From: Phycisphaerales bacterium
GTDB lineage: Bacteria > Planctomycetota > Phycisphaerae > Phycisphaerales > SM1A02
Length of the DNA stretch: 13,992 nucleotides
Reading direction: 5' to 3'
Assembly: GCA_020427625.1 (NCBI GenBank)
Contig: JAGQOI010000553.1
Span: forward strand, 1 to 13,992
Shown here: one piece after another, positions 8,007-13,992 of the stretch
Position numbering within the stretch: the stretch's first letter is position 1
How the letters are laid out: the number at the start of each line of letters is the position of its first letter
The notes under the pieces: generated by a model
Told to the model about the DNA's origin: nothing
What the model saw: only the letters and a program-made list of their open reading frames with translations
Database searches by the model: none
Made by a program: the position numbers and the translations under genes

Positions 8007-9593
8007 CTACCCGGCCGGAACCGAGGCCGACGCACCGACCGGCCGACGCCAGCGACCGAGACGCGACCGACCGACGCCCGCGCCGGACGCCGGCGGCGGC
8101 GCCGCCTCGCCCGAGGGCGGACCGAGCAGATCCGGCCGACGAGACATCGGCGGGTCGGCCGGCGACGACTCCGGATCATCACCGAACCCACTCGTTTCAT
8201 TGATGACATCGTCGAGGGACGCAGGAAAAGTTGCGTTTTCCGCATCATCGCCCGCACGCGACGACGCCGACCCGCCCGCCGCGACGTCGGTCTCCGGCAC
8301 GAAGGTGTCGTCCTCGAAGCGCGATCCCGCGGCGACCGCGACCATCGCCGCCGTCTGAAGCAGGGAAATGTCGCGAAGATAGGCAACCCGGGCCCGCGGC
8401 GCACAGAGATCGACGACGACCTCGTAGATCACGGGATGGTCGAGCGGTCCCTCCGGATCGTCCGCCGCGACCGTGCCGACCGCGAGACGCACGCCGTACG
8501 TCCACGAACGCACCGTCATCATCGCACCGAGATCGTCGTACTGCTCGGGCGTGAGCACCTCCGCGATCGCCGGCCACGCGATCGTCGCACGCTCGTCGGG
8601 ATCCACCCGGTCGCGGAGGCGCACGATCGACGCGGCCTGATCGGCGGTGACCGTCGGCAGCCCGAGCAGCGCCTCGTAGGGCGCCGTGTTGATGTCCAGG
8701 CGCCCGAAGTGAAACTCGCCCTCCTCCGTCGTCAGCGTGTCCACCGCGTCCGGCCAGTCCGCCGGATCGACGTTGAAGAACCGCATGACCTGGAAGATCT
8801 TCGCGTCGGAGTCGAACGTCGTGCCGTTCTGCATGATCTGCTTCACGCCCGCCGCGACGCCCGCGTCCCACCGCTCCTCGATCCGGCCCGCGAGTTCGTC
8901 CGACCACGGCACGTTGAGGTTGATCCGCAGACGCCCGGACCGCTGGAGCGCGGGCTCGAAGGACCAGACCGTGAGGAGATCCGCCAGTCCGCGAGGCGTC
9001 CCGCCGCTGAGCCGATCCTTGATGCGCTCGCCGATGTCGCGCTCGACGCCGAGGGCATCGTCCATCACCGTGAGTTCCTCGATCGGCCCGTACACCATCG
9101 TCGGCGTGATCCCCGGGACGTCGAGCAGTTGGGCGACGGACGTGTACAGCCCGCCGGGCATCGCCGCCCGATGGTCGACGATCGCCTGCGCGATCGCGTC
9201 CTCGACGAATCCCGTCGCGATCAGACGCTCGGCGGTGATCGAGTTGAGATCGAGTTTCGACGCCTCCGACACGATCGACTCGCCCGTCATCGACACCGGC
9301 AGCAGACGCACGACGCCCAGGCGCGAGCCGTTCTCGTCGAGCACGTACGAGTCCTCCAGGCGCGGCAGGTCGCCGTCGAGGATCCCCTCGCGCTGCCGGT
9401 CGAGTTCCGCGATGACCACCCGCAGACCCGACCGCAGCAACGCCCGCGACTGCACGGCGTCGAGCGACGAGCTCACGCCCGCGACCTCGGCCTGCGCGAG
9501 AAACAGGAAACTCGTCGCGACGAACAGCGCAATCCCCACGATGACGAGCACCGTCACGAGCACGAACGAACGACGCGGGCGACGACGACTCAT
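8007..9593 (-). CDS. gspK: GspK-like large minor pseudopilin with long C-terminal tail
   Basis: GspK caps the pseudopilus tip together with GspI and GspJ. The product has 528 residues, against about 320-330 in classic GspK. A short basic leader (MSRRRPRRS) precedes one hydrophobic helix at 10-33. It lacks the usual Gly before the cleavage site and the Glu at +5; lack of the Glu is usual for GspK. Helix-hairpin-helix-like segments occur at 114-165 (LDLNSITAERLIATGF) and 299-330 (LDINTAPYEALLGLP), as expected for the GspK alpha domain. From about residue 424 the protein becomes a low-complexity tail, first acidic and Ser/Ala-rich, then Pro/Arg-rich. The ATG overlaps the gspJ stop by 4 bp and has GGAGGGGG seven bases upstream. 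Family assignment is strong; the tail is unexplained. Confidence 0.9.
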   Translation of the reverse strand: MSRRRPRRSFVLVTVLVIVGIALFVATSFLFLAQAEVAGVSSSLDAVQSRALLRSGLRVVIAELDRQREGILDGDLPRLEDSYVLDENGSRLGVVRLLPVSMTGESIVSEASKLDLNSITAERLIATGFVEDAIAQAIVDHRAAMPGGLYTSVAQLLDVPGITPTMVYGPIEELTVMDDALGVERDIGERIKDRLSGGTPRGLADLLTVWSFEPALQRSGRLRINLNVPWSDELAGRIEERWDAGVAAGVKQIMQNGTTFDSDAKIFQVMRFFNVDPADWPDAVDTLTTEEGEFHFGRLDINTAPYEALLGLPTVTADQAASIVRLRDRVDPDERATIAWPAIAEVLTPEQYDDLGAMMTVRSWTYGVRLAVGTVAADDPEGPLDHPVIYEVVVDLCAPRARVAYLRDISLLQTAAMVAVAAGSRFEDDTFVPETDVAAGGSASSRAGDDAENATFPASLDDVINETSGFGDDPESSPADPPMSRRPDLLGPPSGEAAPPPASGAGVGRSRLGRWRRPVGASASVPAG

Positions 9594-10414
9594 GTCACAT
9601 CCCCCTCCGGCCGCGACACCTCGATCGATTCCTCCGACCCGTCGTCGACGGCGGCGTCCGGCACCGGAATGATGCGGATCCGATCCGGAAACGGCAGGTC
9701 CTCGTCGCCGGCGCCGAGCGCGACCCGGTCGTCGGCGAACGGGTCATCGCCGAACCGGTCATCGCCGAACCGGTCATCGGCGAACTGGTCATCGGCGAAC
9801 TGGTCATCGGCGAACTGGTCGCCGAACCGCGCCTCCTCCGCCGCCCGCGCCTCGTCCTCGGGCCAGGGCCCGAACCACACCGCGACCTCCACCGCGACCG
9901 GCAGCCGGTCGGCGGCAAGACTGTCGTACCGATCGAGCCAGTCCGTGCCGTCGTAGTACCGGAACCGCACGTGCGAGATCGATCCGCCGAGCCCGGACAT
10001 GGACCCGCGCGCCCGGAGACGGTCGGACACGACCGAACGCCGCACCTCGATGGTGCGGGAGCGCTCGTCGAAACGATACTCGGACTGCTGGAGATCGCCG
10101 AACGGAACGGGATCGTCGACGCCACGCTCGGCATGCTCGACGGACACCGCCCGGCTGAGGATCGTCAGCGTCTCGTTCGTGCCCTCGATGCCCGCGCCGG
10201 CATGATCGTCGCCGACGATGCAGCCGAGGAGATCGGCCTCGATGCGGTCGATCATGGTCGTCGCGGCCCGCTCCATCGCGACGTGACGCCGCACCTGGTC
10301 GCGGGTGCTGAGCAACTCGAAGAGGAACGCGAACATGATGCCCGACAGCACGAGCAGCAGGCCGATCGCGACGATGACCTCGATCAACGTGAATCCGGTT
10401 CGTCGGCGGCTCAT
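9590..10414 (-). CDS. gspJ: GspJ-like minor pseudopilin with pentapeptide repeat insert
   Basis: GspJ is a tip-complex minor pseudopilin. The 274-residue product has a seven-residue leader ending MSRRRTG, then FTLIE, which is a canonical type III signal with Glu at +5. A membrane helix runs to about residue 30 and an amphipathic helix continues to about 62. A beta-rich domain follows, with YYDGTDWLDRY at 153-163 and AVEVAVWFG at 174-182 typical of the GspJ core. Residues 199-228 are six acidic pentapeptides such as DQFAD and DRFGD. They lie between that strand and RIRIIPVP at 245-252, which looks like the final strand of the fold, so the repeats form an inserted loop rather than a tail. The ATG overlaps the gspI stop by 4 bp, with GGAGG seven bases upstream. 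Confidence 0.9.
   Translation of the reverse strand: MSRRRTGFTLIEVIVAIGLLLVLSGIMFAFLFELLSTRDQVRRHVAMERAATTMIDRIEADLLGCIVGDDHAGAGIEGTNETLTILSRAVSVEHAERGVDDPVPFGDLQQSEYRFDERSRTIEVRRSVVSDRLRARGSMSGLGGSISHVRFRYYDGTDWLDRYDSLAADRLPVAVEVAVWFGPWPEDEARAAEEARFGDQFADDQFADDQFADDRFGDDRFGDDPFADDRVALGAGDEDLPFPDRIRIIPVPDAAVDDGSEESIEVSRPEGDVT
9731..9820 (-). repeat. Six-copy 15-bp tandem repeat within gspJ
   Basis: Six back-to-back 15-bp units occupy this span exactly. On the minus strand the first three are identical, GACCAGTTCGCCGAT. The next two are GACCGGTTCGGCGAT and the last is GACCCGTTCGCCGAC. Each encodes an acidic pentapeptide (DQFAD, DRFGD or DPFAD) in frame with gspJ. Identical adjacent units indicate recent expansion or homogenisation, and copy number could change without breaking the frame. 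Confidence 0.95.
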
Positions 10415-10953
10415 CGCGGCGCCTCCGGATCGGGTTCGGGCTCCGTCGGCAGGCCTTCGAGCAGTGCATCCTGCTCGTACGCCTCAGGATCGTCCTCGCG
10501 CAACGCGATGAGTTCGCGCAACGTGTACGACGCGCCGGTCGACGCGTCGGGGTCCGACACGTCGGTGTCCTCCGAGACCGTGAGGATCACCACCGACAGC
10601 CCGGGATGCTCGCTGCGCTCGGTCCGCACGTCGAACCGCCACCGCACCGACTGGGGATCGCGGTCGGTCGTGACCATCGCGCCGACGTCGATCGAGCCCA
10701 CCGCGGCCGCGCCGAAGCCGTCCTGATCGCGAAGGTCGGCGAGACCGATGATGCCGAGTTCGAGTTCCGCCATGCGCGAACGGGCGAGGTCGCACGCGAG
10801 CAGCCGCCGGTGGGATGCGTCGAGCGAGGTGAGGACCGAGCGCGCCGTCGAGAGCGTGAACGCGGCGGCGGCGATGAACAACGCGATCGACAACACGACC
10901 TCGAACAGGACCGCGCCGCGCCGACCACCACTCCCCCGCGCGATGCCGCTCAC
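10411..10953 (-). CDS. gspI: GspI-like minor pseudopilin
   Basis: GspI starts the tip complex with GspJ and GspK. The 180-residue product has a 13-residue leader ending GGRRG, then AVLFE (Glu at +5), a hydrophobic helix to about residue 34, and ACDLARSRMAELELG at 53-67, typical of the GspI helix. A small beta domain follows, including WRFDVRTE. The C-terminal 29 residues are acidic and Pro-rich. The start is GTG and overlaps the gspH stop by 4 bp (GTGA). It is backed by GGGAGGG five bases upstream. The gene sits in the canonical place between H and J. Confidence 0.88.
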   Translation of the reverse strand: MSGIARGSGGRRGAVLFEVVLSIALFIAAAAFTLSTARSVLTSLDASHRRLLACDLARSRMAELELGIIGLADLRDQDGFGAAAVGSIDVGAMVTTDRDPQSVRWRFDVRTERSEHPGLSVVILTVSEDTDVSDPDASTGASYTLRELIALREDDPEAYEQDALLEGLPTEPEPDPEAPR

Positions 10954-11900
10954 CGGTTCCCTCCCGCCGGGCGGCGACCCGAACCCGTCGCCGGATCTGT
11001 GCCGCGCCCGTCGCCCGCGCCGTTCCCCTCGTCCGCGGGCGGCACATCGGCATCGGCCGGATCCGGTTCGTCCATCTCGTCGTCGGTCACCTCGTCATCG
11101 GGCTCGTCGTCGGGCCCGGCGCTCGGGGCGCCGGGCACGAGTCGGGTGAGGACGGGCAGGCCGGTCCAGGCGTTGACGACGAGTTCGATCGCCCGTTCAT
11201 CGTCGTCGACGAACCAGACCGGACGCGTAATGAGCGTGGATCCGTTCGAGAGATAGACGGCGATGCGGATGCTCGGGCGTTCGCCGTCGATCATCGCCTC
11301 GATCTCGAGGATGCGGAATCCGCCCTCGTCCTGGACGGCGACGCCCTCGACGGTGTCCGGCGCCCGATCCGTCAGGCGCAGCCCGGGCGGCAGGACCCGC
11401 TCGGCCCACGGTTCGGGGATCGCGGCGACGGGCACGTCGGTCGCGTCGGGATCATCAGGATCGCCGAGGAACCAGTCGGCGACGCGATCGTCGGCGAGCC
11501 CGGACACGCTGTCGGCGGTGCGCGGCGGGGCGCCGTCGGTGTGGAACGGTCGGGCGACGATGCGTTCGCGCGGCCCGTCGTAGACGACTTCGACGGCGAC
11601 GCCGGTCGTCTGGGCGTGCGCGCGGGCCATGATGAGTTGTTCGGCGACGAGGTCGGCGGTCGCCTCGAACTGTCGTTCGTCGAGTTCGCGGATCATCGCG
11701 GGCATGATGATCGCGCCGAGGGCGAGCAGCAGGGCGACGGCGATGAGGATCTCGATGAGCGTGAGGGCTCGGCGCGCGACACGCGTCCCGGCGGGACCGG
11801 GACGCGTGAGAGGAGATCGGGTGGAATCAGGTCGAGATCCGGGCGCGTGACCGTTGCGAGGGTCGAGGGTCGACGCTGGCTCGCTCGGGCGCTGCGGCAC
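10950..11900 (-). CDS. gspH: GspH-like minor pseudopilin with 45-residue leader and acidic tail
   Basis: GspH is a minor pseudopilin that joins the tip complex to the major pilin. The product has 316 residues, about twice the usual length. Residues 1-45 are a Pro/Arg/Ser-rich cytoplasmic leader ending RVARRA. LTLIE at 46-50 and a hydrophobic helix to about 65 form the type III signal. The following helix (ADLVAEQLIMARAHAQTTG) is typical of GspH/FimT. Residues 252-316 are an Asp/Glu/Pro-rich then Gly-rich tail, probably disordered. The start is GTG, with GGAGG five bases upstream. No ATG, GTG or TTG occurs in frame between it and the membrane helix, so the long leader is not a mis-called start. 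The residue before the cleavage site is Ala, not Gly. It lies 18 bp after gspG and overlaps gspI by 4 bp. Confidence 0.87.
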   Translation of the reverse strand: MPQRPSEPASTLDPRNGHAPGSRPDSTRSPLTRPGPAGTRVARRALTLIEILIAVALLLALGAIIMPAMIRELDERQFEATADLVAEQLIMARAHAQTTGVAVEVVYDGPRERIVARPFHTDGAPPRTADSVSGLADDRVADWFLGDPDDPDATDVPVAAIPEPWAERVLPPGLRLTDRAPDTVEGVAVQDEGGFRILEIEAMIDGERPSIRIAVYLSNGSTLITRPVWFVDDDERAIELVVNAWTGLPVLTRLVPGAPSAGPDDEPDDEVTDDEMDEPDPADADVPPADEGNGAGDGRGTDPATGSGRRPAGGNR

Positions 11901-11905
11901 CGGGA

Positions 11906-11910
11906 CCTCC
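11906..11910 (-). promoter_or_regulatory. Ribosome binding site fixing the GTG start of gspH
   Basis: Minus-strand GGAGG ends five bases before the GTG at 11900, inside the 18-bp gap after gspG. It supports translation of the whole 45-residue leader. Confidence 0.7.
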
Positions 11911-11918
11911 GCTCCGGA

Positions 11919-12428
11919 TCAGCCGCCGGTGTCGGCGGGCGTGAAGGTGCTGTCCTGGTCGATCTCACCGTCGGCGTTCTTGAGGCGGTCGTGGTTCGTG
12001 ATGTCGTCGGCGGTACCTTCCTCGCCGTCGGGCCCGAGGGAGATGAGGTCGTAGTATGCCTCGCCGCGGAGTTCGCCGGGGAACCGGTAGATGAGTTCGT
12101 TCCCCCACTTGTCGGCGTCGACCTTCTCTTCGAGGTACGGGCCGTGCCACCGGGTCATGAGTTCCTCGTCCTCGATGGCTTCCTTGTCCCAGAGGACGGC
12201 GAGTCCTTCCTCTTCGGTCGGCCAGCGTTTGAGGTCGAGCTTGAAGCGGGTGAGGGCGGCATCGATCTGGTCGAACTGGACCGATTGGATGTCCTTGTCG
12301 GCGCGTTCGGACACGTTGAGGTATCCCACGAGCACGACGCCGCCGAGGGCGAGCAGGATCATGATGACGATGAGCAGTTCGATCAGCGTGAAGGCGCGAC
12401 GAACCGGGCGATGGCGATGGGTGAACAC
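11919..12428 (-). CDS. gspG: GspG major pseudopilin
   Basis: GspG is the main subunit of the T2SS pseudopilus. From the chosen GTG at 12428 the product is 169 residues. A 12-residue basic leader ends RRA, followed by FTLIELLIVIMILLALGG, the classic pilin helix with Glu at +5. The C-terminal part keeps the GspG signature: WHGPYLEEKVDADKWGNELIYR at about 94-115 (in two pieces, GPYL and KWGNELIYR) and YDLISLGPDGEEGTADD at about 126-142, the calcium-binding loop region. The residue before the cleavage site is Ala rather than the usual Gly. An ATG at 12500 in the same frame would give a 36-residue leader, but it lacks a good ribosome binding site, whereas GAGGAAA lies six bases before the GTG. The gene lies 161 bp after gspF. 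Confidence 0.93.
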   Translation of the reverse strand: MFTHRHRPVRRAFTLIELLIVIMILLALGGVVLVGYLNVSERADKDIQSVQFDQIDAALTRFKLDLKRWPTEEEGLAVLWDKEAIEDEELMTRWHGPYLEEKVDADKWGNELIYRFPGELRGEAYYDLISLGPDGEEGTADDITNHDRLKNADGEIDQDSTFTPADTGG

Positions 12429-12434
12429 TTGGCG

Positions 12435-12441
12435 TTTCCTC
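12435..12441 (-). promoter_or_regulatory. Ribosome binding site favouring the GTG start of gspG
   Basis: Minus-strand GAGGAAA lies six bases before the GTG at 12428. No comparable site precedes the ATG at 12500, so the shorter leader is preferred. Confidence 0.55.
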
Positions 12442-12553
12442 GACAAGGACGATGCGATCAAGGGGGGAACGACGCTCGGGGCCCGATCGCTCGTGGACAT
12501 CGATGAAGGGGTCCGGAAGTCGAGCCACCCGAATTCCGACCACCCGCTTCTTT

Positions 12554-12559
12554 ATTCTA
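12554..12559 (-). promoter_or_regulatory. Candidate -10 element upstream of gspG
   Basis: Minus-strand TAGAAT sits in CATAGAATAAAGAAG, a locally AT-rich patch in GC-rich DNA, in the only sizeable gap between gspF and gspG. The best -35 candidate (CTGCAA with an 18-bp spacer) is weak. An extra promoter here would let the major pseudopilin be made in excess over the platform protein, but this is inference. Confidence 0.25.
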
Positions 12560-12589
12560 TGCCGCCCGAGGCGACGGTTGCAGGCGCCG

Positions 12590-13786
12590 TCACAGACTGG
12601 AACCCATCTTCATCATCGGCACGACGAGGGCAATGAAGATAAAGGTGATGATTCCGCCCAGCCCGAGCAGCAGCAGCGGCTCCAGGAGACGGACGAGGAT
12701 CGTCAGCATCCGGTCGATCCGGCCCTCGATCGTGTCGGCGATCGTCGTGAGCACCGCGGGCAGGTTGTTCGCCGACTCGCCGACGGCGATCATCTCCAGG
12801 ACGTCGTCGGACAGCATCCCGGATGACCCGAGCGGCCCGGCCAGCGTCTCGCCCGCCCGAACCGCCTCCGTCGCCTCGTCGATCGCCTCGGCCAGCACGA
12901 TGTGCCCGGCGGCATCGCGGGCGATCTGCATCGACGTGAGCAGCGGGATCCCGTTCTCCAGCAGCGTGCCGAGGATCCGGGTGAATCGCGCCACCGCGAG
13001 GTTCCGCACGAGGGGCCCGAGCTTCGGGATCTTCAACTGGTACTCGGCGAACAGCCGCCGAACCCGCGGGCGACGCCGCAGCCACAGCACGCCGGCGACC
13101 ACGACGGCGAGCCCGACGCCGAGCAGCAGCGCGTGACCGGTGAGGGCGTCGGAGATGCCCATGACGATGCGGGTCGGCAGCGGCACCTCGATCTTGGCGT
13201 AGAAGTCCTTGAACTTCGGCACGAAGAACACGAGCGCGCCGACCACCACGAGCGTGCTCACGACGAGCAGCGCCAGCGGGTAGATCGAACTGCCGACCAC
13301 CTTCGACCGCATCTCCGCCTGGTGATCGAGGAACGTCGCCATCCTCGCCAGGACCTGTTCGAGAAACCCGCCCCGCTCCCCGGCGCGAATCATCGCGAGC
13401 TGGATCGCGGGAAACACGTCGGGGTGGGCCGCCATCGCGTCGCCCAGACGCGTGCCGTCGGCGACCGCATCCGCGATCTTCATCCACACGGCCGCGAACG
13501 GCGGATTCGACTTGCCCCGGCCGAGCAGACGCAGCGCCCGCAGCAGCGGGACGCCGGCGCGAAGGAGATCGGCGAGCTGCCGGTAGGCCGTCGCCTGCAC
13601 CCGGATCGAGACGCCCCGCCGCAGCGATCGAACCTCGCGCACCGCCGTCACCTGCAGCGGCGCCAGCCGTCGCGCGTGGAGTTCGGCGAGAACCGCCTGC
13701 TCACTCGCGCCGGCGAGGCGCCCGCTCACGCGCGTGCCGCTCGGATCCCGTGCGATGTAGGCAAACGTCCCCATGCTCGCCGCCAT
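12590..13786 (-). CDS. gspF: GspF inner-membrane platform protein
   Basis: GspF is the polytopic core of the T2SS inner-membrane platform and contacts the GspE ATPase. The 398-residue product has the usual family length. FAYIARDPSGTRVSGRL at 8-24 is the standard GspF N terminus. There are two GspF domains at about 67-190 and 267-390. The first holds ADLLRAGVPLLRAL at 72-85 and the motif MIRAGERGGFLEQVL at 132-146. The second repeats these as LGTLLENGIPLLTSM and MIAVGESANNLPAVL. Hydrophobic segments are at about 169-190, 207-236 and 365-391. The ATG at 13786 has no ribosome binding site. The ATG at 13774 (MGTFAYIARD) matches typical starts better and may be the true one. It is the first gene of the minus-strand block, with no gspE beside it. 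Confidence 0.95.
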   Translation of the reverse strand: MAASMGTFAYIARDPSGTRVSGRLAGASEQAVLAELHARRLAPLQVTAVREVRSLRRGVSIRVQATAYRQLADLLRAGVPLLRALRLLGRGKSNPPFAAVWMKIADAVADGTRLGDAMAAHPDVFPAIQLAMIRAGERGGFLEQVLARMATFLDHQAEMRSKVVGSSIYPLALLVVSTLVVVGALVFFVPKFKDFYAKIEVPLPTRIVMGISDALTGHALLLGVGLAVVVAGVLWLRRRPRVRRLFAEYQLKIPKLGPLVRNLAVARFTRILGTLLENGIPLLTSMQIARDAAGHIVLAEAIDEATEAVRAGETLAGPLGSSGMLSDDVLEMIAVGESANNLPAVLTTIADTIEGRIDRMLTILVRLLEPLLLLGLGGIITFIFIALVVPMMKMGSSL

Positions 13787-13790
13787 TGTA
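13785..13790 (-). promoter_or_regulatory. Candidate -10 element for gspF
   Basis: Minus-strand TACAAT overlaps the first possible gspF ATG and ends ten bases before the second ATG at 13774. If used, the transcript would begin just before or at the second ATG, giving an almost leaderless mRNA. This would fit the absence of a ribosome binding site. No convincing -35 is visible, so the call is weak. Confidence 0.25.
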
Positions 13791-13824
13791 GTCGTCGCGG
13801 CCGGGATCGCGGATGATGGCGGGC

Positions 13825-13992
13825 ATGAAGTGGATCCTCGGCTGCTACGGCCTGCTCGGCCTCGTGACCTTCCTCACCTTCGGCTGGGACAAGTGGCGCG
13901 CCACACGCCACGGACGACGGGTCCGCGAACGCACGCTCCACCTCATGGAGGCCGCGGGCGGCATCGTCGGCGCGCTCGTCGCCATGACCGCC
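13825..13992 (+). CDS. DUF1294 family small membrane protein, N-terminal part
   Basis: The 56 visible residues begin MKWILGCYGLLGLVTFLTFG, a membrane helix. FGWDKWRATRHGRRVRERTLHL follows (in pieces, WDKWRA and RVRERTLHL), then GGIVGALVAM. The order D-K-x-x-A, then R-x-x-E-x-x-L-H-L, then G-G-x-x-G-A-L matches the DUF1294 family, small inner-membrane proteins of unknown function. The reading frame is open to the window edge, so the C terminus is missing. In-frame ATGs at 13813 and 13816 are alternative starts, and a stop at 13789 blocks any longer form. The gene is divergent from gspF and very close to it. It is probably unrelated to secretion. Confidence 0.7.
   Translation, partial: MKWILGCYGLLGLVTFLTFGWDKWRATRHGRRVRERTLHLMEAAGGIVGALVAMTA

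Noticed and set aside
6755..8203. Long plus-strand frames opposite gspL and gspK (also 7917-9956)
   Set aside because: They are Arg/Asp/His-rich with no recognisable domain, and they lie antisense to clear T2SS genes.
9731..9820. CRISPR-like array
   Set aside because: The 15-bp units are contiguous with no spacers and are translated in frame within gspJ.
12429..12500. N-terminal extension of gspG to the ATG at 12500
   Set aside because: It would give a 36-residue leader and has no good ribosome binding site. The GTG at 12428 has GAGGAAA at the right distance and gives a normal 12-residue leader. It is not fully excluded.
12571..12600. Terminator after gspF
   Set aside because: The possible stem (GACGG with CCGTC around a nine-base loop) is short and lacks a T-run.
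1..13992. tRNA, rRNA, insertion sequence, phage or defence genes
   Set aside because: None were recognised on either strand. The window is filled by the secretion genes and the edge DUF1294 gene.

Overview
The window is very GC-rich and carries one long, tightly packed gene block on the minus strand. It encodes most of a type II secretion system (T2SS) in the order F-G-H-I-J-K-L-M-D, reading from right to left. A divergent plus-strand gene of the DUF1294 type begins at the far right edge. The two-part PilM/PilN-like GspL, the multi-repeat secretin and the GC-rich coding style suggest a planctomycete, perhaps of the Phycisphaerae. That placement is inferred from family knowledge, because there is no rRNA or marker gene here.

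Right to left: gspF (inner-membrane platform) starts 26-38 bp from the divergent DUF1294 gene. A gap of about 160 bp holding a possible internal promoter precedes gspG (major pseudopilin). Then come gspH, gspI, gspJ and gspK (minor pseudopilins). H/I, I/J and J/K overlap by 4 bp, and most starts have a clear GGAGG-type ribosome binding site. An 88-bp gap with a hairpin separates gspK from gspL, an actin-like cytoplasmic domain joined to a membrane-anchored PilN-like part. gspL overlaps by 4 bp a GspM/PilO-like gene whose product also carries a C-terminal GspC/PilP-like domain. After a 70-bp gap, gspD runs off the left edge of the window.

The most striking feature is gspD. Its 1,776 visible residues contain a signal peptide, an N0-like domain and about 21 successive secretin N-type repeats of roughly 75-90 residues each. 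The outer-membrane pore domain has still not appeared at the window edge. Ordinary GspD has three such repeats after N0. Part of the array is a second-level duplication: a five-repeat block of about 390 residues occurs twice in tandem. If these repeats stack as rings as they do in known secretins, the protein would form an unusually long periplasmic tube. Other oddities are the fusion of a GspC/PilP-like domain to GspM, acidic low-complexity extensions on several pseudopilins (in GspJ encoded by six exact-length 15-bp repeats), and a 45-residue prepilin leader on GspH. The ATPase gspE, the prepilin peptidase and a separate gspC are not in the window.
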